DNA of 15,494 bases from Solobacterium sp. GTDB taxonomy: Bacteria > Bacillota_I > Bacilli_A > Erysipelotrichales > Erysipelotrichaceae. Under the pieces are notes generated by a model. The model was given only the letters and a program-made list of their open reading frames with translations. It did not search any database and was not told the DNA's origin. The stretch spans positions 1 through 15,494 of the forward strand of contig JAFWCP010000405.1 of the NCBI GenBank assembly GCA_017536845.1, read 5' to 3'. Made by a program: the position numbers and the translations under genes. This document shows, piece after piece, positions 6,832 to 12,954 of the stretch; the first letter of the stretch is position 1, and each line of letters begins with the position of its first letter.

Positions 6832-7887
6832 TTATCTTGGCATGTATCCCATCGGAATGTCCAGCGCGTTGCGGAAGCCGGGCGCCGCGTCAACGATGGA
6901 AGGAATGAGGTTGACGGAAGGCGCTGCGCTGGTTAAGAACGGATCTTCGTCAGGGATGATGTTTTCAAGCCGGATGGTGATGTCAGGCTTGCCTTTGATT
7001 TCAATATACTTGTTCAAAGGCAGGTCCTTGAGAATGGTGGCGGCAGCCTTGTGGATGAAGTGGAAGCCGGTGACTTCGCGGCCGTCTTTCTTCGTGCACA
7101 TGATGAACCGGTGGGCGCCGACCGTGCCCGGGGTGACGTGGGCATAGGGGGTTGTGACTTCTTCTTCGGAGAGGATGGTCTCCTCTTCGCAGCTGTATTC
7201 ATCCCATTCGAGGCCTGCCCGCTCTGCCATTTCGATGACTGTCGGCCCATAGTAGGTGAACATGATGTTCTTGACGACAGCCAGCCGTTCGGGCGAAATC
7301 TCTTCCGGCTTTTTGCCATAGCCGAACACCGCGATCCAGGGCGCCGAGTTGACGGAGTCATCTTCGCCGCCATAGACAATCGCCGAATCAATGGTACGTG
7401 AGAACATGCAGGATAAGGATGAAATATACGGTGTAAACAGGCCGGGGAAGATGCCCTGCTGGACATAGGTTGTATTGTGCGCCTTGCCGGCTTCGTCGAT
7501 TCTCTTAAAGTATTCCGGTGCGTTTTTCTCAGAGAAGTAGACCGGCAGGGTGGAACTGCAGTTCTTGCCGTGTTTAAGGAACTTTACGATATCGTCCACA
7601 TTGCCGCCGACGGAAGTCGGGGAGGGAAGCTTTCCTGCGTCCCATTTGGTGGGCGGGTAATAGAGCACCATGTCCGCATCAATGGCGAGCACTTCCTCTT
7701 CGCTGTCTGAAACAATGACGCTGGCAGACGGAAGGCCGAGGACTTCACCGGCATCCTTGCCGATTTTGGCGGGATTGACATCAAAGGCGCCGACCAGGGT
7801 CAGACTCTTCCTGGCGTTTATGATTTCCAGAGCGGACTTGCCGACACTGCCCAGACCCCAGATGATGACTTTGTACTGATCTTTCAT
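6832..7887 (-). CDS. NAD(P)H-dependent amine dehydrogenase family protein (dihydrodipicolinate reductase-like fold)
   Basis: A 351-residue cytosolic enzyme. Residues 6-40 form a Rossmann nucleotide-binding unit (VIIWGLGSVGKSALE, G11-x-G13-x-x-G16, then LVGAFDVNP). The C-terminal part (PSVNLIPSIVDAAPGF, then LDIPMGYMPR) matches the family that includes 2,4-diaminopentanoate dehydrogenase and many uncharacterised dihydrodipicolinate-reductase-like proteins. Diaminopentanoate dehydrogenase oxidatively deaminates its substrate with NAD(P)+ in anaerobic ornithine breakdown. No ornithine aminomutase or thiolase partner is in the window, so the substrate is open. GGAGGTAA lies 6 bases before the ATG. 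The gene stands between two minus-strand terminators, with 87 bases separating it from tetR. RidA lies directly downstream, which would suit an enzyme releasing imines. Confidence 0.8.
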   Translation of the reverse strand: MKDQYKVIIWGLGSVGKSALEIINARKSLTLVGAFDVNPAKIGKDAGEVLGLPSASVIVSDSEEEVLAIDADMVLYYPPTKWDAGKLPSPTSVGGNVDDIVKFLKHGKNCSSTLPVYFSEKNAPEYFKRIDEAGKAHNTTYVQQGIFPGLFTPYISSLSCMFSRTIDSAIVYGGEDDSVNSAPWIAVFGYGKKPEEISPERLAVVKNIMFTYYGPTVIEMAERAGLEWDEYSCEEETILSEEEVTTPYAHVTPGTVGAHRFIMCTKKDGREVTGFHFIHKAAATILKDLPLNKYIEIKGKPDITIRLENIIPDEDPFLTSAAPSVNLIPSIVDAAPGFRNALDIPMGYMPR

Positions 7888-7961
7888 AAAAGATTACCTC
7901 CGTACTCATATTCAAACAGGAAATTAAGAAAACAAGAAGAAACAGAAGAGATATTCCGTCA

Positions 7962-7990
7962 CAAAAAAGAACGGTTATTTAAAACCGTTC
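7962..7990 (-). terminator. Intrinsic terminator of the cinA-domain/tetR operon, overlapping the tetR stop
   Basis: On the minus strand GAACGGTT and AACCGTTC (7969-7990) form an 8-bp stem with a 6-nt loop, followed by TTTTTT (complement of 7963-7968). The tetR stop codon TAA (7977-7975) lies inside the stem and loop, so ribosomes finishing tetR sit on the terminator. Confidence 0.85.
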
Positions 7991-8565
7991 CGATGCTGAA
8001 TTGTTTCCATGACGGCAGCCTTGACATCGTCCTCCAGCCGCACCAGATAGTGCGGATGGATCATCGTGCACAGCTCAGCCGCGATTTCCGCTGCGGTCAT
8101 ATTGGTGAACTGCTTGCCCATCGCCCACTCCTGCATGATCTTCGAGCCGCCGGCGCAGAAGGTGGAAATGTGGAAGTACTCCCGCGGTGTGCTTTCCCTG
8201 CCCCATGCCTTTTCCATGATTTCCTTTCCCATTTCAAAGGTATAGCGGTAGACAAACTCGGTATAGGAGTTGTAGCCGTGGGTGGAGTACATGGCATACT
8301 GGTCGCCGTTCTCCTTGGATTGCTGAAGGAGGACTGTAAACAGGTCCTGCAGGGATCTGACATCATGGCGGAAGACCGCTTCATCATACAGGGTACGGAA
8401 GCGGGCATCCATGACATCGGCCTTGTCTTTGAAATAGCGGTAGAAGGTTGTTTTGGAAATCTCTGATTCTTTCAGGATCATCTCTACCGAGACATCTTCA
8501 TAGCCATAGCGGGATACCAGACGGATGAAGGCGTCGATGATCCGTTTCCGTGTCCATTTCTTCAT
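7975..8565 (-). CDS. TetR/AcrR family transcriptional regulator
   Basis: A 196-residue DNA-binding protein. Residues 5-50 are a standard TetR N-terminal domain: RKRIIDAFIRLVSRYGYEDV, then the helix-turn-helix VEMILKESEISKTTFYRYFKDK. The remaining helical part should bind a ligand and dimerise; nothing in it shows which ligand. The start overlaps the stop of the upstream cinA-domain gene as ATGA, with only a weak GA-rich ribosome site (GAAGAAAG), so translation is probably coupled. Likely targets are its own operon promoter, where a palindrome overlaps the -10, and perhaps the dehydrogenase gene downstream; both are inference. Confidence 0.9.
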   Translation of the reverse strand: MKKWTRKRIIDAFIRLVSRYGYEDVSVEMILKESEISKTTFYRYFKDKADVMDARFRTLYDEAVFRHDVRSLQDLFTVLLQQSKENGDQYAMYSTHGYNSYTEFVYRYTFEMGKEIMEKAWGRESTPREYFHISTFCAGGSKIMQEWAMGKQFTNMTAAEIAAELCTMIHPHYLVRLEDDVKAAVMETIQHRNGFK

Positions 8566-9362
8566 ATGCTTTCTTCACTGATGGATGCGATGTATTCATC
8601 TTTCAGGATGGCCCGTATCTTTTCGACCATCGGGGCCAGCAGGGCTCTTGCTTCTTCAACGTCAGCCGCAAAGGCGGTGACCCGGATCAGGCAGCCATCC
8701 TCCTTGGCGTAGGTGGCAACGGTCGGGTTGGCAGAATCAAGCAGGTCCCCCAGAGCATCCGCAACCGGTGCTTCCCCGACAATCATGACTGGGGCATGGT
8801 CGAAGTCATGCATCTTGATGTTGACCGAGACAAGCGTATGGCCGCTCAGACCATGCAGATAGGAAAGGCAGGATTCCTCAAACATCGGGATCATTTCCTT
8901 GGGCGGGCCGGGAAGCAGGATGCAGATGCGGCCGTCCTGTTCCATGATGATGCCGGGGGCAGTGCCGTGGTGGTTGTACAGCACCAGGGCATTTTCCGGA
9001 ACAAGGGCCTGCTTCTTCAGGCTCTGCAGCAGGGATTCCTTCTGCACAGGTTTCAGCCGCTTTTCCATCATGGCCAGTGCCGTATCATCATAGACAAGCT
9101 TCCGGTGGAAGTATTCCGCCAGCATTTCCTTGGTCAGGTCATCCTTGGTAGGACCAAGGCCGCCGGTCATGATGACCATGTCACCTCGGGTGTAGGCGGT
9201 TCTGACAGCATCCATGATCCGGCCGGGATTGTCGCCTACAACGGTCTGGTAATGCACTTCAATGCCGGCTTTGGCCAGCTGTTTTGAAAGGTACTGTGCG
9301 TTGGTGTTGAGAATGTTTCCGAGCAGGATTTCCGTGCCCACACTGATGATTTCCGCAATCAT
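8562..9362 (-). CDS. Stand-alone CinA N-terminal (MoCF/COG1058) domain protein
   Basis: A 266-residue protein beginning with the CinA/molybdopterin-binding-like domain: IISVGTEILLGNILNTN (5-21), MTGGLGPTKDD (65-75) and LLPGPPKEM (149-157). This is followed by the small alpha/beta domain that joins the two halves of full CinA. Full bacterial CinA is about 410 residues and ends in a nicotinamide-nucleotide amidase domain with its TAESCTGG motif. Here the chain stops in the linker (KDEYIASISEESI) and tetR begins, so the amidase half is absent. The N-terminal domain of CinA is linked to ADP-ribose pyrophosphatase activity. AGGAGG lies 7 bases before the ATG. A promoter lies just upstream. No recA, its common neighbour, is seen. 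It is probably a natural single-domain form rather than a fragment, since the ends are clean. Confidence 0.88.
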   Translation of the reverse strand: MIAEIISVGTEILLGNILNTNAQYLSKQLAKAGIEVHYQTVVGDNPGRIMDAVRTAYTRGDMVIMTGGLGPTKDDLTKEMLAEYFHRKLVYDDTALAMMEKRLKPVQKESLLQSLKKQALVPENALVLYNHHGTAPGIIMEQDGRICILLPGPPKEMIPMFEESCLSYLHGLSGHTLVSVNIKMHDFDHAPVMIVGEAPVADALGDLLDSANPTVATYAKEDGCLIRVTAFAADVEEARALLAPMVEKIRAILKDEYIASISEESI

Positions 9363-9380
9363 ATTGCCGCCTCCTTGTTT

Positions 9381-9395
9381 TGCTAAACTATAGCA
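9381..9395. promoter_or_regulatory. Candidate operator palindrome over the -10
   Basis: TGCTA-N5-TAGCA (9381-9395) is a perfect 5+5+5 inverted repeat covering the -10 of the operon that encodes TetR. TetR-family proteins commonly bind compact palindromes at their own promoters, so autoregulation is plausible. The arms are short and could occur by chance. Confidence 0.35.
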
Positions 9396-9414
9396 GATAT
9401 GGGCAGGATTGCAA
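9387..9414 (-). promoter_or_regulatory. Promoter of the cinA-domain/tetR operon
   Basis: On the minus strand TTGCAA (complement of 9409-9414) is followed by a 16-base spacer and TATAGT (complement of 9387-9392, 5 of 6 matches). The start point lies just before the AGGAGG of the cinA-domain gene. Confidence 0.6.
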
Positions 9415-9445
9415 AGAAGATGACAGGGAACCGGACATCAAAAGG

Positions 9446-9464
9446 GGATCCTGAAACAGGATCC
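9446..9464. repeat. 8-bp hairpin with AAA loop
   Basis: GGATCCTG (9446-9453) and CAGGATCC (9457-9464) pair around AAA. On the minus strand the stem is followed by CCTTTTG, a weak T-run. It may be a second weak terminator for minus-strand transcription. Confidence 0.4.
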
Positions 9465-9494
9465 GCCGGCTGTATGGATGTTTGGCGAAGGACG

Positions 9495-9522
9495 AAAAAA
9501 CATCCCGTCAACAGCCTGACGG
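9495..9522 (-). terminator. Terminator-like hairpin, minus strand
   Basis: On the minus strand CCGTCA and TGACGG (9505-9522, 6-nt loop) form a short stem, followed after four bases by TTTTTT (complement of 9495-9500). No minus-strand gene ends here. It could stop read-through from the ABC exporter transcript before the cinA-domain promoter. Confidence 0.45.
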
Positions 9523-9606
9523 CAGTCTGATTGCGCCGGCCGATCTGTCTGATCATAGCGTCTGACAAAGATCAGCTTTCATATGTGCTGTGGATTACAA
9601 AAACGT

Positions 9607-9635
9607 TTTTCATCTGGTTCCACCTGGGGTATGAT
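9607..9635 (+). promoter_or_regulatory. Weak promoter candidate for the DUF6054-like gene
   Basis: TTTTCA (9607-9612, 4 of 6), a 17-base spacer and TATGAT (9630-9635, 5 of 6). The start would fall at about 9642, on the ribosome site, leaving a leader of only about 13 nt. The rest of 9523-9606 shows nothing recognisable. Confidence 0.3.
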
Positions 9636-9654
9636 GGAAGCAGGAGAAAATGTT

Positions 9655-10005
9655 ATGAGCACGGAAGTTATCAAAAAGAAATGCCTGTTCCGGGAGATGG
9701 AACTGGAAGATATTGCCGCAAACCTGAAGAATGGCATGAATGCGGAAGAGGTGCACAGGGATATCACTTCATACAAGGAGATGCGTATCCTGCATATCCT
9801 GTTTGAGAAGTTTTATTTCCGCACATCAAGCTATGCGGCACTGGATATCCTGGTCACGGATGACCAGATCGAACAGACCGCCTGCATCATCGGCTTCGGC
9901 GGCGGCCAGGGCCTGTTCAACATCAGCTATGGCGCAAATGCGAGCTTTGCCCGGGATGCGGAAAGCATATTGAAGGACTGCGGCTTCATTGATCCGTATG
10001 AATAA
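9655..10005 (+). CDS. Small cytosolic protein, DUF6054-like
   Basis: A 116-residue protein without signal peptide or membrane segment. The start at 9655 is preferred because AGGAGA (9642-9647) lies 7 bases upstream; an earlier in-frame ATG at 9583 has no ribosome site and would overlap the promoter candidate. The central ILFEKFYFRTSSYAALDI (48-65) and the Gly-rich GFGGGQGLF (80-88), followed by a C-terminal helix after FARDAESI, resemble my memory of the DUF6054 family, a small alpha/beta fold of unknown role. The gene is alone on its strand and converges with the ABC exporter gene across a strong shared hairpin. No catalytic motif is visible. Confidence 0.75.
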   Translation: MSTEVIKKKCLFREMELEDIAANLKNGMNAEEVHRDITSYKEMRILHILFEKFYFRTSSYAALDILVTDDQIEQTACIIGFGGGQGLFNISYGANASFARDAESILKDCGFIDPYE

Positions 10006-10008
10006 GAA

Positions 10009-10046
10009 CACAGGGCTGTGACTTCGGTCGCAGCCCTGTGCTTTAT
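10009..10046. terminator. Bidirectional terminator with UUCG tetraloop
   Basis: CACAGGGCTGTGAC (10009-10022) and GTCGCAGCCCTGTG (10027-10040) pair over 14 bp (one G-U) around TTCG closed by C-G, the extra-stable cUUCGg loop. On the plus strand it is followed by CTTTAT, on the minus strand by TTCTTATTC. It separates the convergent DUF6054-like and ABC exporter genes. Confidence 0.85.
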
Positions 10047-11818
10047 GCAGATTCTTCACTCATGATGCCGTTCCAGAGACGGTAATACGTACCCTTGTTT
10101 GCCAGCAGGGTTTCGTGACTGCCTTCTTCTTCAATGCCGTTTCTGCCTAAGACGATGATCCTGTCCGCATTGCGGATGGTGGTCAGACGGTGGGCAATGG
10201 TCAGGGTTGTCCTGCCTTTGGACAGCTCTTCCAGGGAACGGTTGATCAGCAGTTCGCTTTCATTGTCCAGAGCACTGGTGGCTTCATCCAGCAGAAGGAT
10301 CGGGGGGTTCTTTAAGAATACCCGGGCAATGGAAATCCGCTGCTTCTGGCCGCCGGAAAGTTTGACGCCTCTTTCGCCGACATAGGAATCATAGCCGTTG
10401 GGCAGTTCACTGATGAAGGAATCAGCCCCGGCCAGCTTTGCGGCGTGGATGATTTCTTCCCTTGACGCGCCGGGTTTGCCGTAGGCGATGTTTTCCAGCA
10501 CGGTGCCGGAGAACAGGTAGACATCCTGCTGGACAATGCCGATGGCGCTGCGCAGGGAATGCAGGGTCAGGTCCCTGATGTCCTGGCCGTCAATCAGGAT
10601 ACGGCCGGAAGTCGTGTCATAGAAACGGGGGATCAGGGAACATAGGGTGGTCTTGCCGCCGCCGGATTCACCGACCAGGGCAAGGTTTTCGCCTGGCTTG
10701 ATCTCCAGGTTCAGATGGTGGAGGACGCGGTTATGGTCATCCGGATAGGCAAAGGTGACATCATCAAAGGTGATGCGGCATTCCCTGATGTCCAGGTCCT
10801 TTGCGTCCGGTTTGTCAACGATGCCGGAAGGCGTATCCATGATTTCCAGGAAACGCTCAATGCCGGTGATGCCGGAAGAAAACTGCTCGGCAAATTCGAC
10901 GATGCGGCGTATGGTTGCAATCAGGATGGTGACATAGAGGATATACCCGACAAGGTCACCCGCCGTGATCTTTCCGTATACCAGGAACAGGCCGCCGGCC
11001 AGGATGGTTGTGACATACATCAGCGCATCAAACAGCCGGGTGACCATGGCGTACATGCCGAAGGCATAGTAACGTTCCTTTTTGATCTTCTTGAAATTCT
11101 CATTTCCTTCTGCGAACTTTTCAATTTCCCTGTCTTCGGCAGTGAAGGCCTTGACAACCTTTTCGCCCAGCAGTGAGTCTTCCACCCTGGCGTTTAATTC
11201 ACCAAGCTGGACGCGCTGGCCTTTGGTGGCAGCACGTAAACGGTGGTTGAGGCGGATGGAAAAGTACAGCATGAAGGGAATGCAGGAGAAAATAATCAGG
11301 GTCAGCAGGAAGGACGCCTGGGACAAGATGACAAAGGAAACGGCAATCTTGATGAAGGCAATGAAGAACTCCTCCGGACAGTGGTGGGCAAACTCGGTGA
11401 CGTCAAACAGGTCGGAGGTGATCCGGCCCATGATCTGGCCAATTTTGGTGTTGTTGAAATAGCTGTCCGGCAGGGTCTCAAGATGGCGGAAGAGATCCAT
11501 GCGCATGTCGCTTTCAATGTATACGCCCATGATATGCCCGCGGGAGGACATATAGTAATAGGCTACGGCATCAATCACCTTCAGGATGCCGTACAGGGCA
11601 GCAAGCTGAACGATCAATGCCACCGTGATGGCAGCCGGGCTGTTGGCGGCCGTATTGGTCAGATACGTCATGATCCTCGGCAAGGCAATGTCGCATAATG
11701 TTGTCAATGATGCACAGAACAGGTCAAAGGCAAGCATGCCTTTGTATTTCAGCACATACGGCGTAAAACGCAGCAGCAGTTCTTTCATCCCGTAATTCCT
11801 TGTTTTTGTTGTTTCCAT
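10043..11818 (-). CDS. ABC exporter half-transporter (membrane domain plus ATPase)
   Basis: A 591-residue half-transporter of the MsbA/LmrA/BmrA type. The ATG at 11818 follows AGGAGG by 5 bases; a longer frame opening at 11887 has no such site. About six membrane helices lie in residues 20-300 (two in the first 90, a pair near 135-180, a pair near 240-290). The ATPase carries Walker A GESGGGKTT (383-391), the Q-loop in IGIVQQDVYLFSG, signature LSGGQ (487-491), Walker B with D511 and catalytic E512 (LLLDEATSALD), and the H-loop H543 (IAHRLTT). All catalytic residues are intact. It probably works as a homodimer, since no partner half-transporter is adjacent, and exports lipids, peptides or drugs; the substrate cannot be read from the sequence. 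It is divergent from the XRE-SdpI regulator with 170 bases between them, which suggests control by that regulator. Confidence 0.95.
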   Translation of the reverse strand: METTKTRNYGMKELLLRFTPYVLKYKGMLAFDLFCASLTTLCDIALPRIMTYLTNTAANSPAAITVALIVQLAALYGILKVIDAVAYYYMSSRGHIMGVYIESDMRMDLFRHLETLPDSYFNNTKIGQIMGRITSDLFDVTEFAHHCPEEFFIAFIKIAVSFVILSQASFLLTLIIFSCIPFMLYFSIRLNHRLRAATKGQRVQLGELNARVEDSLLGEKVVKAFTAEDREIEKFAEGNENFKKIKKERYYAFGMYAMVTRLFDALMYVTTILAGGLFLVYGKITAGDLVGYILYVTILIATIRRIVEFAEQFSSGITGIERFLEIMDTPSGIVDKPDAKDLDIRECRITFDDVTFAYPDDHNRVLHHLNLEIKPGENLALVGESGGGKTTLCSLIPRFYDTTSGRILIDGQDIRDLTLHSLRSAIGIVQQDVYLFSGTVLENIAYGKPGASREEIIHAAKLAGADSFISELPNGYDSYVGERGVKLSGGQKQRISIARVFLKNPPILLLDEATSALDNESELLINRSLEELSKGRTTLTIAHRLTTIRNADRIIVLGRNGIEEEGSHETLLANKGTYYRLWNGIMSEESA

Positions 11819-11842
11819 ATCTTCCTCCTGCAAAGCCGGATT

Positions 11843-11872
11843 ATTATATCGTGAATGCCTCTGAAATGGGAA
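11843..11872 (-). promoter_or_regulatory. Promoter of the ABC exporter gene
   Basis: A perfect TATAAT (complement of 11843-11848) lies 24 bases upstream of the ATG. An 18-base spacer separates it from TTCCCA (complement of 11867-11872, 4 of 6). The -35 is weak, so activation or another spacing is possible. Confidence 0.5.
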
Positions 11873-11940
11873 TGAATTGCCTGCCATGCCGTTTTCCGGC
11901 AGAGATTATAAAGGAAACAGCGGATGTCAGTTTCCGTTGC

Positions 11941-11968
11941 TTGTCTTTTTCTTCGGCATGGGTACAAC
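11941..11968 (+). promoter_or_regulatory. Weak promoter candidate for the XRE-SdpI gene
   Basis: TTGTCT (11941-11946), a 16-base spacer and TACAAC (11963-11968), each 4 of 6 to consensus. It lies close before AAGGAGG (11975-11981). It is a tentative call. Confidence 0.3.
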
Positions 11969-11988
11969 ATAAGGAAGGAGGTAATGCC

Positions 11989-12861
11989 ATGCTTGCCGAA
12001 AACATCAGAAAAGGCCGGCAGAAGGCCGGCATGAGCCAGGAAGAACTTGCCGTCAGGATCCATGTTGTCCGCCAGACCGTGTCCAAGTGGGAAAACGGCC
12101 TTTCGGTGCCGGATGCCGACCAGCTGGTCCGCCTGTCACAGGAACTCAATGTCAGCGTCAATGAACTGCTGGGCAGTCACATGGACAATGAAACCGACCC
12201 GAAGGAAATCGCCGGACAGCTAAAGGAAGCCAATGCGGAAATTGCCCGGCTGTCCGATCAGTACCGGATGCAGAGTGAGACCGCAAGGATCAGAGGCCTC
12301 CTGATCTTTCTGGCCTTTGCCGTCATGATTGCCAATGCCATGGTTCTCAATGAAATCCTGCGTCTTGCCATATCAGCCGTGCTTGTCCTGTTGATGCTGG
12401 GGATTTTCCGGCAGAATCTGGAACTTCTCTCCCGTACCCTTGATCCCGATGCCGATACGAAAAGCATCCGTCTGATGACGGTCTTTGACATTCTGCTGGC
12501 CGTGCTTGTCTTTGGCACCGCCTTGCTGGTGAAACTGGATGTCATTTCCCTCAGCAAGTCTCAGGAACAGCTGTTTGCGGCCCTGTTAACGGCGGGGATC
12601 ATGATCATTGCCGGCATCCTGGCACCGCGGCTTCCCTATAACCGTCATACCGGGCTGCGTCTGCCCTGGACAGTCCGGGATGAGAAAAGCTGGAACGTGG
12701 CCCACAGATGCCTTGGCATGATTTCCATCCCGACGGCACTGGTCTATCTTGCGCTGGCTTTGCGCACACAGGCATTTGAATCCCTCAGCATAACGGTCAT
12801 CCTGCTCTGGATTGCCGTACCTTCTGTGCTTTCCCTGCTGGCGTATCGGAAACCCAGCTGA
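11989..12861 (+). CDS. XRE-type HTH regulator fused to SdpI-like membrane domain
   Basis: A 290-residue protein. Residues 4-61 are an XRE helix-turn-helix (NIRKGRQKAGMSQEELAVRI, then RQTVSKWENGLSVPD, ending NVSVNELLG). A charged linker with coiled-coil character follows (70-98). The rest is membrane-embedded, with hydrophobic segments near 104-142 (probably two), 166-190, 198-214, about 240-258 and 268-285. The motif LPYNRHTGLRLPWT (215-228), followed by a W and a H, is the signature of SdpI/YhfL proteins (N-x-x-x-G-x-R-x-P-W). In Bacillus subtilis SdpI is a membrane immunity and sensor protein that sequesters a separate repressor; here both roles could sit on one chain. AAGGAGG lies 7 bases before the ATG. 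It is divergent from the ABC exporter, its likely target. Ligand unknown. Confidence 0.88.
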   Translation: MLAENIRKGRQKAGMSQEELAVRIHVVRQTVSKWENGLSVPDADQLVRLSQELNVSVNELLGSHMDNETDPKEIAGQLKEANAEIARLSDQYRMQSETARIRGLLIFLAFAVMIANAMVLNEILRLAISAVLVLLMLGIFRQNLELLSRTLDPDADTKSIRLMTVFDILLAVLVFGTALLVKLDVISLSKSQEQLFAALLTAGIMIIAGILAPRLPYNRHTGLRLPWTVRDEKSWNVAHRCLGMISIPTALVYLALALRTQAFESLSITVILLWIAVPSVLSLLAYRKPS

Positions 12862-12954
12862 TGCAGCAGGCAGGAAGAAAGATTTTTGCCTCAGAAACAG
12901 AATCCGGATCATGGTAAAATGAATGCAGAAAAACAATCTGCAGGGAGGTAAAAT

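Noticed and set aside
8550..9287. An open frame on the plus strand opposite the cinA-domain gene (about 245 residues)
   Set aside because: It is the antisense shadow of a recognised protein family and has no ribosome site or domain of its own.
11819..11887. An upstream start for the ABC exporter
   Set aside because: It lacks a ribosome site, and the TATAAT used for transcription lies within it; AGGAGG precedes the ATG at 11818.
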